DNA from: Methanoculleus marisnigri JR1
Lineage (GTDB): Archaea > Halobacteriota > Methanomicrobia > Methanomicrobiales > Methanoculleaceae
Direction: 5' to 3'
DNA length: 64,000 bases
Assembly (NCBI RefSeq): GCF_000015825.1
Contig: NC_009051.1
Location: forward strand, 1-64,000
The position numbers and the translations under genes were made by a program. Each line of letters begins with the position of its first letter. Positions within the stretch are counted from its first letter, which is position 1. Below are positions 34,687 to 46,957 of the stretch, piece by piece. The notes below the pieces were generated by a model. It was not told the DNA's origin. It worked only from the letters and a program-made list of their open reading frames with translations, and did not search any database.

Positions 34687-37600
34687 CACCGTCGCTTAAG
34701 CCAGAACCCGGCGGCTATTGCGCCGACGACCAGGATAACCAGCACCACGGGAATGAGGGGCGTGCTGGTGGTCGGATTGTCCACCGCATCCTGTACCTCC
34801 CGCATCACGTGGCCGCTCACCTCCTGCGCGGCCTTTGCCACATCGCCGGCCATTTTATCGACGGTCTTCCCGATCCCCGATGCATCCGTCGTGTTGGTGA
34901 CCTGATCTCCCGTGCCGGAAGGAATCGGTGTGAACGTGGGGAGCGCCGAAGAGGAGGAGCGGGAGGATGGACGCTTGCCGCTGCTGCTGGAATCGGGTGC
35001 CTGGGATGCGGGGATCTGGCTCTGGATGTAGGCCTCCAGCTGGAGGTTGCCGCAGGTGTGGTGGCAGCATGTCACCCCGTGGAACTCGACCGACTGCTGG
35101 AACTCCTGTGCGAGGTGCTGCAGGACCTCAGCATCGGGGTTCCAGTATCCCTTTCTGGCGGCATCCAGCATCCTTGCGGCAATCGACTGATATGCGTAGG
35201 GATTGCGCGCATCGAGGAACTCTTTCAGGCCGAGATCGTACTGATCCTCGGCGTATGTCTTGTAGACGCTGTCCCACATCTCCTCCGTGATGAGATCCGG
35301 CATGGTGACGTCCCAGATCCACATGTTTTCCACGAATGCCTCCATGTAGCGGGCTCCGTCGAAGCCCTGTTCCATCATTCCCTTTATCCATTCGGGATTC
35401 AGGTACCGGGAACGGAGATCGCGGCTGACGAAGTGCTGGAGCGTCTCTAATTTCTGGTTCTGCGCGTCCCGCTGGTTATTGATATACATGTCGGGAGAGA
35501 TTCCGGATACGCTCTTTACCGCCAGGTTCAGTCCTCCGAAGTAGGCCGCAACCATCGGGTGCTCCAGTGTTCCGTAGACGTTGGATGTCCTGGAGAAGAC
35601 GGCGGAATCCACATCGCCCAGGTTTGCACGGAAGACGTCGGCGTACTGCTCTCCCCAGATCGTACTCCCGTAGACGTAGCCCATCCGGTTGATGTAGAGG
35701 TCGGCGAGTTCTTCGGTGCTGCTCCAGGTGTCGGTGGCCCCGATGGCGTGCTCTATGCCGGGGGTGTACGAGTCCGGCGGCGGGCAGAAGATGCGGGAGG
35801 CTGCAAGTTCCCTTGCGGTCTCCGCGTCGTACCCTCGATTGATGAGATCCTGATAGATCGTCGCGGTATGTTCGCGGACATAGTTCGGCGTGGCGCCGTC
35901 GTCGGCAGCGGCGGCAAGTCGCACTGCTTTATCGATCAGGAGTAATTTACCGGCATACATGTCCCTGTACGAGCCCGACGTGACAACGAGTACGTCGATA
36001 CGGGGGCGACCGAGTTCCGCGGACGGGATCAGTTCCACATCGTCCACGCGGCCGTTGTTGTTCCATACGGGCCTGACACCGAGGAGGTAGAGGATCTCAG
36101 CCTCCATCGTCCCCTGGTGGCGCGACGTCTCGATCGACCAGAGCAGGAACGCGACTTTATCGGGATACGTTCCGTGCGATGCAATGTGCGCCGCGAGCAG
36201 TTCATCCCCGAGGGCCTGTCCGACCGTCCACGCGGCCCGGGTAGGAATGATCCGGTCGTCGAAGGTACAGAGGTTTCTGCCGGTCGGGAGCGCGTCCGGA
36301 TTGCGTATCGGGTCGCCGTTCGGGCCGGGAGGGATGTATTTCGCCTCCAGGGCATCCAGGATACGCGGTATCTCGATGTTGCAGCCTTCGATCCGGTTCC
36401 TGTAGTCCAGTGCCCGGTTGAGGTCGGCGGTGACGTCCGCATGCGTGGCGCCCAGGAACGTCACCTGCGCGTCTGCCGGGGACGCGCCGTTGAGGATCAC
36501 TTCGGCGAGGAGTTCCAGGCGGTTCTCTTCGCTGCCGCCGGCCGCAGAGACATGATCGGCGAACGGAGCGCCCAGCATGCCGTCTATCATGGTGACGAGT
36601 TGTTCGCCAGCCGGCACCTCGCCGAGCGTGTGCGAACCGTAGGGCATGAACGTGGTCTTCAGTTCCTGCAGGTATTCGTCCAGATCGTCGACAAAGGCAT
36701 CAAATGCGGCAACATTGCCTTCCAGAGTCGTCAGGTCGGCACCGAGATCCGTATCGAGATCGAGTTCCTCGACAGTGGCGACGATCTCGGACCGGTACTC
36801 GGCCTTTACGGCCTCGTCAACGACCGTCCGGTAATTGGTGATGGTTTCGTCAAGGTCGGCGAGCGGGCCGTACAGGCCCGACGGAACGATGGTCGGGGTC
36901 AGGAAGTCGACAATCGCCATGTTTGCACGGCGCCGATCGAAGATCCCTTCCGCATCCATCGGGAGCACGTGGACGTGCGGCATATCGCCCATCAAAAGAG
37001 CCCCCCAATCGTCTGCGGCAAGCCCCGATTCTTTTCCGGGCATCATCTCGATGCCGCTGAAGATGGAGAAGATGGCGTCGGCCCCGTATACCCGGTCCAT
37101 GTAGTAGTAGAAGGCCAGACACTGGTGTGTCGGGGGAATCGACCCGTCGTGATACATCACGTCGGTATCCTGGTTCCAGCCCCACATCGGGTCCGGCACG
37201 AGCAGGACGTTGCCGAACTGGATCGTCGGGATGACCAGGGAACGCACTCCTCCGTCTTCGTATACCATGATCTCGCCGGGGGGTTCGCCCCAGATATCGA
37301 TCATCTCCTGGCGTTTTGTAGCGGGCAGTTCGTTGAACCATGCGAGGTACTGGCTTTCCGGGATCAGGATCACGTTGCCGGCCCCGACGCGGCTATCCAG
37401 TTCTTCCTGTGCCCAGGTTCCGATATTGTAGCCCTGCGTCGCCATCAGGTCGGCAAGTTCGTCCGCATCGGGCAGCTGGCCGGTGCCGAGGCCGTATCCC
37501 CGGTCCCGCATCGCCCCGAGCAGGCTGGCGAGGCTTGCCTGCGCGTTGAGGTAATAGTCGATGTCGGCGCCCACGGTCGCCCTCCCTCCTTCGGCGCTGT

Positions 37601-39425
37601 AGTACGGGATGACGATCTTCTTCTCCGCATTGGCGGTTCGGTGCAGGTTCACCCACCCGAGGGTGCGCTCCGTCAGCCACGCAACCTGATCCTCGAATGG
37701 CTTGTAGTAGAGTTCGGCCGTGACGGGATCGGGCTCCTTGCCCGCGACGACGATGGGTTCGATGACGCCGTCGAGTTCCGCCATGACCAGCTGGTATGCC
37801 TGCTCCGGCCCGACGCCGTGGGGGCTCTCTCTCCAGGTCGTTTCGTTGACGTCGTAAAAGAGCCTGACGGCGTTAAGCACCGGGACGTTGAGATACTGCA
37901 GGTTCGCGATTCCCCTCTCGGGGTCGGCGTAGTCGAGCCGGGAACCCTTCGAGATGAGCACGGCGGTATCGATGAGCACCGCTCCGTTGTTGTCCAGGAA
38001 GTAGCCGATTCGTACCGGGTCCTTGTAATGGTAGGTGGCCACGATAACGTTGACGCCCTCTTCTTCAAACGAACGAACCAGAGCATCGATCATGGGGCCG
38101 TCCCGGTCCATATACTTGTACTCGCCGGTGATGATGCCGACGGTCGGGCACGTCGCGTCGTATCTGCCGGAAGCGCCGTACCAGTCCAGATACTCTGCCG
38201 ACGATGCGAAGATATTGGGGGCGTCGGGGTGATAGATGCCGTAAACGGGCCGCTCCTGGGGAGGCGCCACGTCTGCCGTAATGCCGCAGTACGTGACCCC
38301 GATATGGCGTGCCAGGTTCTCGAAGTTGGTATCGGATGGATATTCGAGGTAGGCGACGATCTCGGCAACGGCCGGATCGGATGGGTCGACGGTGTGCAGG
38401 TTGTAACTTTCCACGAGCGGCCCGCAGGCGATGACGACGCTCCCGTTATCCCGTGCGTCCTCTACAGTATCTCTGATGGCCTCGATGACCGGTGCGTCCA
38501 GGTTTGAGAGCAGAATGACGTCGTTTCCGTCGAGATTGAAGGAGAGATCTTCGTTCGATCTGCCAAGGTACACGGAGATGTCCATCATCGACCGGATTGT
38601 AGAGTTACCGGAGACCGATGTCATGCTCGCGACCTCGGATGTGCGGGAGAAGACGTACGCGATTCCTGGTCTGCCGGGCGGCGGGATGGGATCTGCAAGG
38701 TCGTGGTTGGCCCCGTAGAACCGGTTGTCCAGGGCCAGGAGGAGTTGTTCGAGGTTTGCTTCGCCGCCGTAGAGCCAGTATTGCCGCAGAACTTCATCTG
38801 CAGGGATACCGAAGGCCACGCCTTCGGGGAGGTGGCAGGTGATCACCGTGGCGTTCGGGTTCAGCGTACTGTTGATGTGCGCAACGGTATCGTTGCCGAT
38901 GGAAGCGGCGAAGATGAAAAGATCTTCGGAGAAGTCGTGCAGCAGTGCTTCTTCGGAGAAGAGGGAGACGTTTGACGGGGTGCTCCCGGTTACGCCGGCG
39001 ATCGCAGTCCGTCTCTGGCTGTCGTTCGTGACGATCGCGAACCTGTTCTCTGCGCCACCCCCTCGCATCTCCCCGGTCGCATTCTCTTCACCGGAACGGG
39101 TTATGGTGTCTTCTATTGGGAATGTGTCGCCGGCGGTTGTTGTCGGGGCCGGGGTCTGCGTGGCATTCCCGGCGTCGGAGGGTTCGAACTGCGGTTCTTC
39201 TTTCCCGGAGAACGGTGGTTCTTCCTCCACTTCCGTCCCTGTTGCCTGCGGCGCAGGTGTGGTCTCAACCGGGTCCGGGGTGTCGAGCCCGCCCGTTACG
39301 TTCAGGGTCGACCCGCTCTCCTCCGGGTCCGCGGCGTCTTCACCCGCCACGGGTGCGATCAGGAGGAGAGCGATCGTGATCAGTGCACACAGACTGTATA
39401 GCTGGTTTTTTCGTTTAACTCTCAT
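34686..39425 (-). CDS. Surface-anchored CobN/magnesium-chelatase-like protein
   Basis: A 1579-residue relative of the CobN cobaltochelatase large subunit with features of an exported protein. Residues 1-28 form a signal peptide (LYSLCALITIALLLIAPVAGE). A Thr/Pro/Glu-rich linker follows to about 120. The chelatase body covers about 130-1420, with the VAYFGGLNLAVKSVSG and SRTSNVYG regions of the CobN family and a CCHHTCGN motif near 1425. A Ser-rich spacer and one transmembrane helix (about 1552-1574) with KRR end the protein. Ordinary CobN is cytoplasmic. Here the chelatase body would be outside the membrane, and the genes upstream encode an ExbB/ExbD-like pair. Confidence 0.92.
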   Translation of the reverse strand: MRVKRKNQLYSLCALITIALLLIAPVAGEDAADPEESGSTLNVTGGLDTPDPVETTPAPQATGTEVEEEPPFSGKEEPQFEPSDAGNATQTPAPTTTAGDTFPIEDTITRSGEENATGEMRGGGAENRFAIVTNDSQRRTAIAGVTGSTPSNVSLFSEEALLHDFSEDLFIFAASIGNDTVAHINSTLNPNATVITCHLPEGVAFGIPADEVLRQYWLYGGEANLEQLLLALDNRFYGANHDLADPIPPPGRPGIAYVFSRTSEVASMTSVSGNSTIRSMMDISVYLGRSNEDLSFNLDGNDVILLSNLDAPVIEAIRDTVEDARDNGSVVIACGPLVESYNLHTVDPSDPAVAEIVAYLEYPSDTNFENLARHIGVTYCGITADVAPPQERPVYGIYHPDAPNIFASSAEYLDWYGASGRYDATCPTVGIITGEYKYMDRDGPMIDALVRSFEEEGVNVIVATYHYKDPVRIGYFLDNNGAVLIDTAVLISKGSRLDYADPERGIANLQYLNVPVLNAVRLFYDVNETTWRESPHGVGPEQAYQLVMAELDGVIEPIVVAGKEPDPVTAELYYKPFEDQVAWLTERTLGWVNLHRTANAEKKIVIPYYSAEGGRATVGADIDYYLNAQASLASLLGAMRDRGYGLGTGQLPDADELADLMATQGYNIGTWAQEELDSRVGAGNVILIPESQYLAWFNELPATKRQEMIDIWGEPPGEIMVYEDGGVRSLVIPTIQFGNVLLVPDPMWGWNQDTDVMYHDGSIPPTHQCLAFYYYMDRVYGADAIFSIFSGIEMMPGKESGLAADDWGALLMGDMPHVHVLPMDAEGIFDRRRANMAIVDFLTPTIVPSGLYGPLADLDETITNYRTVVDEAVKAEYRSEIVATVEELDLDTDLGADLTTLEGNVAAFDAFVDDLDEYLQELKTTFMPYGSHTLGEVPAGEQLVTMIDGMLGAPFADHVSAAGGSEENRLELLAEVILNGASPADAQVTFLGATHADVTADLNRALDYRNRIEGCNIEIPRILDALEAKYIPPGPNGDPIRNPDALPTGRNLCTFDDRIIPTRAAWTVGQALGDELLAAHIASHGTYPDKVAFLLWSIETSRHQGTMEAEILYLLGVRPVWNNNGRVDDVELIPSAELGRPRIDVLVVTSGSYRDMYAGKLLLIDKAVRLAAAADDGATPNYVREHTATIYQDLINRGYDAETARELAASRIFCPPPDSYTPGIEHAIGATDTWSSTEELADLYINRMGYVYGSTIWGEQYADVFRANLGDVDSAVFSRTSNVYGTLEHPMVAAYFGGLNLAVKSVSGISPDMYINNQRDAQNQKLETLQHFVSRDLRSRYLNPEWIKGMMEQGFDGARYMEAFVENMWIWDVTMPDLITEEMWDSVYKTYAEDQYDLGLKEFLDARNPYAYQSIAARMLDAARKGYWNPDAEVLQHLAQEFQQSVEFHGVTCCHHTCGNLQLEAYIQSQIPASQAPDSSSSGKRPSSRSSSSALPTFTPIPSGTGDQVTNTTDASGIGKTVDKMAGDVAKAAQEVSGHVMREVQDAVDNPTTSTPLIPVVLVILVVGAIAAGFWLKRR

Positions 39426-39567
39426 AATCTGGCCTCATTTCCTCCCGGCAACTCTCTCTGTGGCCGGGCATTTACTAAACTTATATTTAGGTAGATCAAG
39501 TACGATTGATTACTAATATACGTTACGCATCGAGGCGACGGAAGAGGCCGGTTTCTGGATAAAAGAG
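39426..39567. promoter_or_regulatory. Promoter of the CobN-like gene
   Basis: CTAAA and TTTAG flank 6 bases (39475-39490), with a TATA-like word inside (TAAATATAAG on the minus strand). A CobN-specific promoter with operator is plausible, separate from the three upstream genes. Confidence 0.5.
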
Positions 39568-39909
39568 TTAGTTATTCTCGTCCCCATCGTCGGGAACGTA
39601 GATGATCTCGCCGCTCTCCAGGCGGTACGCCGTGCCCATGCGGCTGCCCTGGCCGCCGGCAAGCTCCTCGGTCATGTTCAGCACCTTGAGGGTCTTGCCT
39701 TCCTTGATGATGATCTGCATGTTCGGCTGTCCCGGGTTTTTCACCACCGTGAGGTCCGCTTCATCGTCGAGGAGCTCGGGAACGTTGTAGGCGACGACGA
39801 GCGCGACCAGGAGGGCGACGGCGAAGACCATAGCGACGTCAAAGAGGTTGGCGACGCCGGAGAGGGGGTCTTCGTCCTCGTCATCGAGGATGATGCGGCG
39901 CCTTCTCAT
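39568..39909 (-). CDS. DUF2149 protein, ExbD/TolR-like
   Basis: A 113-residue protein with a short acidic and basic N-terminus, one transmembrane helix (about 21-43, starting NLFDVAMVFAVALLV) and an external domain. An Asp sits at the membrane entry of the helix. This is the topology of ExbD/TolR, where such an Asp carries protons. It overlaps the ExbB-like gene by ATGA. The longer frame to 39960 is not supported. Confidence 0.85.
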   Translation of the reverse strand: MRRRRIILDDEDEDPLSGVANLFDVAMVFAVALLVALVVAYNVPELLDDEADLTVVKNPGQPNMQIIIKEGKTLKVLNMTEELAGGQGSRMGTAYRLESGEIIYVPDDGDENN

Positions 39910-40526
39910 GCCACCATCCTCACCACGTACTCCATGTCGCTCAAGTCCTGCAGATACCACCGGCGCTTCGTCAGCATGATGGTGTAGGCGATACCTCCGG
40001 CAAACAGCCCGAGCACCGTCGTGCTGAACGCGATGACCAGATTGGACGCCAGCGTCTCGACGTTCCCTGCCGAAAGACCCATCAGCGCGGGGCCGAGGGG
40101 TATCAGCGTTCCCATGAGCCCGAGCATGGGGGCTGTCCGCGTCAGGATCTTGAGCCGCTCCAGTTCAGCTGCAATGCGTATCTCGTAGTCCTGGAGGAGT
40201 TTTTCCGACTCGATTGAAAACCGGTCGTCGTCGAGAAGTTTCGCAAGGTCGCCGGTGAACGATCTGAGGAGCGGGTTTGACCCCGACGTCGCCAGCGTCT
40301 CTGCGGCCTCGCCGTACGACCGGGCCTGGACGAGCGCCCGTGTCTCCCGGCAGCCGTCCCTGAGCTGCTCGAGGTTCCGGGTTCGTCCCGAGTACTCGGA
40401 GATGAACTGGCCGAGAGCCGTCAGTGTCCAGACAACGAAGACAAGGAGCAGGATGATTGCGGGATAGAGCAATGCCCCGGACAGGGTGAACATGGTCTCC
40501 ATGATCAGTGTCGGCAGGTCCATCAT
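39906..40526 (-). CDS. MotA/TolQ/ExbB proton-channel family protein
   Basis: A 206-residue membrane protein with three hydrophobic helices and the family segment TRTAPMLGLMGTLIPLGPALMGL. ExbB-type proteins form an ion-driven motor with ExbD. It overlaps both neighbours by ATGA-type joints, so the motor pair and DUF2162 are made together. With the CobN-like protein downstream, the motor may power an extracytoplasmic metal or corrinoid step. Confidence 0.93.
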   Translation of the reverse strand: MMDLPTLIMETMFTLSGALLYPAIILLLVFVVWTLTALGQFISEYSGRTRNLEQLRDGCRETRALVQARSYGEAAETLATSGSNPLLRSFTGDLAKLLDDDRFSIESEKLLQDYEIRIAAELERLKILTRTAPMLGLMGTLIPLGPALMGLSAGNVETLASNLVIAFSTTVLGLFAGGIAYTIMLTKRRWYLQDLSDMEYVVRMVA

Positions 40527-41239
40527 CGCCCGCCACGCTCCGCGGTGTGCCGGATTCTGTCGGCAAGCGCCCCGAACACGATCAGGGCCGTCATCAGGAC
40601 GAGCGCAAGGAGCATGCCGCTCGGATCCGTTGCGATGCCGAATGCCGGTGCGTCCTGTGCCTGCAGGTAGGCCGGGACGAGGAGGAGGCAGAGCAGGTAG
40701 AAGAGGCCGAGGAACAGCATGACGTTACCCAGGGTGGAGGGATTGTCCATGCCGGCTTTTCTCGTAATCCAGCTCGTGGCGGCTCCCCCTCCTGCAATTC
40801 CTGCAAAGAATACGCCCCCGATGACACCGCCCGCCGCAACGCCGCTCACTCCGGTGGTGCTGGTGAAGACGAGGCACGAAAGAAATGTTGCTGCAAGGCA
40901 TGCCGGGCAGGGAAGCGACATCAGGAGAAACGTCCGACGCGATATGTCTTTTCGGTCTGACAGCCACGCCTTCTTCGTTCTGATGCCGAAATAGACGAGG
41001 GCAAGCCCGATGATGAGATGCATGACAACGCCGAGCCCGACGACCTGCTCTGTTGCGTTCACCGGGATGCTGCCCGCGATTGCTCCTATGATGAGCGCCG
41101 TGAGCGCGTACACGAACGCGAGGAAGAGCGTCTCGCGTCTTCGCAGCCCCGAAAGGCCGCACCCAACCCCGCTCTTCAACGCCAGAAGGGTGGTGCCGCC
41201 GAAGACGCCGGCGGTGAGGAAGTTGACAACGTTACTCAT
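40523..41239 (-). CDS. DUF2162 family membrane protein
   Basis: A 238-residue protein with six or seven hydrophobic helices. Conserved-looking features are the KSGVGCGLSGLRRRE loop and LMSLPCPACLAATFLS, a Cys-x-x-Cys in a membrane segment. The family is usually described as a predicted transporter and occurs with ExbB/DUF2149/CobN in methanogens. It is first in this operon. Upstream TTTAAGTTTAAA is part of its AT-rich promoter (41240-41275). Confidence 0.85.
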   Translation of the reverse strand: MSNVVNFLTAGVFGGTTLLALKSGVGCGLSGLRRRETLFLAFVYALTALIIGAIAGSIPVNATEQVVGLGVVMHLIIGLALVYFGIRTKKAWLSDRKDISRRTFLLMSLPCPACLAATFLSCLVFTSTTGVSGVAAGGVIGGVFFAGIAGGGAATSWITRKAGMDNPSTLGNVMLFLGLFYLLCLLLVPAYLQAQDAPAFGIATDPSGMLLALVLMTALIVFGALADRIRHTAERGGR

Positions 41240-41422
41240 AATAATTTAAGTTTAAACAAATGTACTTTATAAAATGGCCGGATCCGGATCCGGAACTGCG
41301 GTGTTTCGTCGTCCGAATCCGACATACAGCTTCGCACATGGCTGTGCCGGAGCAGTGCAATAGTACAACCGCGCCCGCGCGGGCGCCGGCGCATGTAAGT
41401 TCGCCGAAAAAAGTGAATGAGA

Positions 41423-43447
<2,025 letters not shown>

Positions 43448-43535
43448 CTCTCTGCATTCCTCCGGTTGAGTACCATATACAGAGGGATTCAACATTTTTA
43501 AATATGTGGAAAAGATCCGGGGTATCGGCGGGCAT

Positions 43536-44939
43536 TCAGCTGAAATCGATCACTTCGGGCTGGAGCGTCTGGAGATCGACGACGAACGCACGTGCGGGCG
43601 TGGGATGGATGTTCATCTGTTTCTGAAACGCGGTCTGAGCCTGCCAGGTTCCGGCATTCACCCCGAGCACGCCCCGGTAGCGGGTGATACCGCAGATGTG
43701 GACGTGCCCCGTGAGGAGGATCTCGGGGAGCGGGTCGATGACGAGCCGGTCGGTCTTCATCGCGGCGATAGGTGTGCGCATCCCGTAGGGGGCGGCAAGC
43801 AGCCGGCGTTTGAGCATTTCATCCATGATCTCGCCGGGCCGTTCGTAACTCGCTCCGGGGATGAGCCCGATCATGTCGTCGATCGACCGGCCGTGGTACA
43901 TCAGGACCCGGACGCCCTGGAGGTTCAGGAGACAGGGGTTCTCGACAAGGGTGCAGTTTTCCGGGAACTTCGCGGTGAATTCCGGCGGGATCGCCGGCTG
44001 CGGCTCGGCCATCCTGACGACGTCGTGGTTCCCCGGTGCGGCGACGATCCGGATTCGCGAGGGCAGGTCGCGGAGCATCCCCGCAAAGATGTCGTACTGC
44101 TCGTAGATGTTCTTGATCGTCAGTTCGTTCTCCTGGCCGGGGTAGATCCCGATCCCGTCGACGAGATCGCCCGCGATCAGGAGGTAGCTGGCGTCGGAGT
44201 CCTGGAGCCAGTCGGCGAACCGGTTCCACCCGTCTTCGAGGAAGGTGTCGCTTCCCACGTGGACGTCGGAGATCAGGACCGCTTTCCCCGGCCGGTCGCT
44301 CTTGAACGGGGCGTTGTTGATGGGGACGTCCGGGCGAAAGAGATTTTCGGCGAAGAATAGGCCGCCGTCGCTCGAGAGTTTTCCCTTGACCGCGAGCACC
44401 TCGTCGGGGAGGATCCGCTCCGCCTCCGCGAACGAGTCGTCCTTCCCTTTGTTGAAGAGCACCCGGATCGCCCCGGTGGGATCCTCCACCTCGACGAGCC
44501 GGTGCCCCTTTGCGGTCGTCCGGACGTCGGCCACCATCCCGATGATGCTGCACTCCTCGTCGCGGTAGCGGTGGGGCGACTTCACCAGCGCCTCGATCGG
44601 CATCGTGGTCATCCGGCTCCGGATCATCGAAGAGAGGCAGTTGTAGCGGTTCCGGAAGTAGTGGACGGCGTCCTCGTGACCGCTGACGCTCCCCGTGGTC
44701 CCGGCGCTCCCCATGATCACCTCGAGTTCCGGGTCGACCAGGAACCGCGTCCCGTCCCGGACTTTCTTGAGGCCCGGGATATGTTCGGGTAAGATAACCG
44801 GGATGCCGGCGGGGACCCCCGCCGCGGTCCGGTCGATGAGCGTCGGGTCGTTCTGCTCGCGGATGTAACTCACCACATCGGGATGGACCTGACGTTTCAG
44901 CTCAAGGAACCGGCGTACGATCTCGGCGTTGGCGAGCAT
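43536..44939 (-). CDS. polB: DNA polymerase D small subunit (DP1)
   Basis: The 467-residue proofreading subunit of the archaeal replicative polymerase. An N-terminal helical region and an OB fold ([23 protein letters not shown]) precede an Mre11-like nuclease domain. The metal motifs of that domain are all present: DVHVGSD, GDLVDG, GNHDVV and GHVH. ATG 44939 is chosen because the upstream GTG at 44987 lies in a promoter-like AAAAGATAAACC patch. The large subunit is not in the window. Confidence 0.95.
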   Translation of the reverse strand: MLANAEIVRRFLELKRQVHPDVVSYIREQNDPTLIDRTAAGVPAGIPVILPEHIPGLKKVRDGTRFLVDPELEVIMGSAGTTGSVSGHEDAVHYFRNRYNCLSSMIRSRMTTMPIEALVKSPHRYRDEECSIIGMVADVRTTAKGHRLVEVEDPTGAIRVLFNKGKDDSFAEAERILPDEVLAVKGKLSSDGGLFFAENLFRPDVPINNAPFKSDRPGKAVLISDVHVGSDTFLEDGWNRFADWLQDSDASYLLIAGDLVDGIGIYPGQENELTIKNIYEQYDIFAGMLRDLPSRIRIVAAPGNHDVVRMAEPQPAIPPEFTAKFPENCTLVENPCLLNLQGVRVLMYHGRSIDDMIGLIPGASYERPGEIMDEMLKRRLLAAPYGMRTPIAAMKTDRLVIDPLPEILLTGHVHICGITRYRGVLGVNAGTWQAQTAFQKQMNIHPTPARAFVVDLQTLQPEVIDFS

Positions 44940-45155
44940 GGACTCCAAGATATTCTCCCCCTGGCAATATGGGTTTATCTTTTTCACGTTCCGGGGGAGT
45001 GATTCGCACTACCGCCGTGTCTCACGCTGTCGACGGATCATGGGCCTATACGGCCCCGGGGGGAGGTATTCAGGAGAACCCGTTCTCGCGCTTCACCACG
45101 GCCGGGGCATCCGGGGAACCTATGTATATGAAGGATAGCAATCTCTTTAGAACAG

Positions 45156-45824
45156 ATGTCGGATACCACCTGGCTGCAGCGTGCAGCATCGGCCCTCGCG
45201 GCGTTCCGGGAGAGCGACCGCCCGCTCGTCTCGCTCACCCGCGACCTCCTCTGGGTCGTCGCGGTCGTGGGGGGTATCGCCCTTCTTCTCTACCTCGTCG
45301 CCGGCACCTGGCCGGCGGTGGTCACGATCGAGTCGGAGAGCATGGTCCCGAACATGAACGTCGGCGACCTGGTGCTCGTCGTCGACGAGGACCGGTTCGG
45401 CAACCTGGTGACCTGGGCCGAGGGGCAGCGGACGGGTCAATCGTCGTTTGGGGATTACGGCAACGTGATCGTCTACCGGCCGAACGGCGCCGACTCCGTA
45501 AACCCGATCATCCATCGGGCGATGACCTACGTCGATACCGCCGCCGTGGTGGAGTCGGGGCTCGGGGCTTACTACGATGACCCGCACGGCGGCTACATCA
45601 CCAGAGGCGACAACAACCCCTACACCGACCAGCCGAACCTCCGGATCTCCGGCATCGGGGTGATCGAGCCGGTGAAGAAGGAGTGGATTGTCGGCAAAGC
45701 CCTCGTCGCGGTGCCGCTCGTCGGCTACCTGCCCCTGCACCTCGCCGAGTTCGCAGTCGTCGTCATCCTGGTCATCCTCGTCCACGACTTTGTCCTTGCG
45801 CGCAAAAAAGAGAAAGAAGAATAA
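45156..45824 (+). CDS. Signal peptidase I, archaeal type
   Basis: A 222-residue membrane protease that removes signal peptides. An N-terminal helix (about 30-50) precedes the catalytic Ser62 in ESESMVPNM. The general base is His120 (NPIIHRAM) rather than Lys, as in archaeal and ER enzymes, and Asp152/Asp158 lie in RGDNNPYTD. A second hydrophobic helix near the C-terminus (about 195-213) is followed by a charged tail. Confidence 0.93.
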   Translation: MSDTTWLQRAASALAAFRESDRPLVSLTRDLLWVVAVVGGIALLLYLVAGTWPAVVTIESESMVPNMNVGDLVLVVDEDRFGNLVTWAEGQRTGQSSFGDYGNVIVYRPNGADSVNPIIHRAMTYVDTAAVVESGLGAYYDDPHGGYITRGDNNPYTDQPNLRISGIGVIEPVKKEWIVGKALVAVPLVGYLPLHLAEFAVVVILVILVHDFVLARKKEKEE

Positions 45825-45849
45825 ATCCGGGATTACGAGAGTTATTACG

Positions 45850-46938
45850 ATGCCGTACTCGCTGCATACGCTGCTCGATGACACACTCGCCGGCCACCGG
45901 CTCACGGAAGAGGAAGCGGTCCGCCTCCTTGCGACGCGCGACCGGGGCGTCTGGGAAATCGCCGCCGCCGCGGACGAACTCCGCGAGCGGAAAGTCGGCA
46001 ACGTCGTCACCTACGTAAGGAACCAGAACATCCACGTCACCAACATCTGCAAGAACCTCTGCGGGTTCTGCGGGTTCGGGCGCCGGGCGGACGATCCGGA
46101 AGCGTTCTACGACGATACCGATGCGATCCGGGAGAAGGCACGGGCGGCCGCGGCGCGAAACGTCACCGAGATCTGCCTCCTCTCCGGCGTCCACCCGGAC
46201 TACACCCTCGACTCCTACGTCGACCTCATCTCCTGCGTGCGGGAGGAGGCGCCCGGCACGGACATCCACACGGCAAGCCCCGACGAGATCGCCTGGGCGG
46301 CGAAACAGAGCGGCGTCTCGACGAAAGAGGCGATCGAGCGCCTGATCGATGCGGGTCTCGGAACCCTGCAGGGGACCGCGGCCGAGATCCTGGTGGACGA
46401 CGTTCGGCGGGTGATCTGCCCGGCCAAGTGCGACACGGCGACGTGGGTCCGGATCATCAAGGAGGCACATCGTCTCGGGCTCCGGTCGACGGCGACGATC
46501 ATGTACGGCTCCTCTGAGAGCGCGGGTGATCGTGCCCGGCACCTTGCGATCCTCCGCGAGATCCAGGATGAGACCGGCGGGTTCACCGAACTGGTTCCGC
46601 TCTCCTTTCTCCACGAGAACACCGCCATCTACCAGAAGGGTCTCGCCCCCGCGGGCGCCACCGGCCGCGAAGACCTCCTGCTCTTTGCAGTCGCGCGGCT
46701 CTTCCTCGACAACTTCGACCACATCCAGATCTCCTGGGGCAAGGTCGGGACGAAGATGGCAGAGCTCGGGCTTCTCTCCGGCGGCGACGACCTCGGCGGG
46801 ACGATGTTCTGCGACGACGTCAGCACGGATGCCGGCGGCGAGGGCGCCGACTATCTCGATCCTGCGGAGATGCAACGGATCGCCGAGGATCTCGGCCGGA
46901 CGCTCCGCCAGCGGACGACGACCTACGAGTTAGTGTGA
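45850..46938 (+). CDS. cofH: CofH, F420 precursor (FO) synthase subunit 2, copy 1
   Basis: Radical SAM enzyme that, with CofG, joins tyrosine-derived hydroxybenzyl to the ribityl-uracil precursor to make the deazaflavin of coenzyme F420. The 362-residue protein has the cluster motif CKNLCGFC (about 62-69). The family ends HIQISWGKVGTKMAE and DLGGTMFCDD are intact. It lies 25 bases after the signal peptidase gene. Its first 150 bases are nearly identical to those of the second copy at 47667. Confidence 0.94.
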   Translation: MPYSLHTLLDDTLAGHRLTEEEAVRLLATRDRGVWEIAAAADELRERKVGNVVTYVRNQNIHVTNICKNLCGFCGFGRRADDPEAFYDDTDAIREKARAAAARNVTEICLLSGVHPDYTLDSYVDLISCVREEAPGTDIHTASPDEIAWAAKQSGVSTKEAIERLIDAGLGTLQGTAAEILVDDVRRVICPAKCDTATWVRIIKEAHRLGLRSTATIMYGSSESAGDRARHLAILREIQDETGGFTELVPLSFLHENTAIYQKGLAPAGATGREDLLLFAVARLFLDNFDHIQISWGKVGTKMAELGLLSGGDDLGGTMFCDDVSTDAGGEGADYLDPAEMQRIAEDLGRTLRQRTTTYELV

Positions 46939-46957
46939 AGTGCAAGGCCATATCACC

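Noticed and set aside
36117-38507. 796-codon open frame on the plus strand inside the CobN-like gene
   Set aside because: It is antisense to the CobN-like protein, has no family motif, and mirrors its codon bias.
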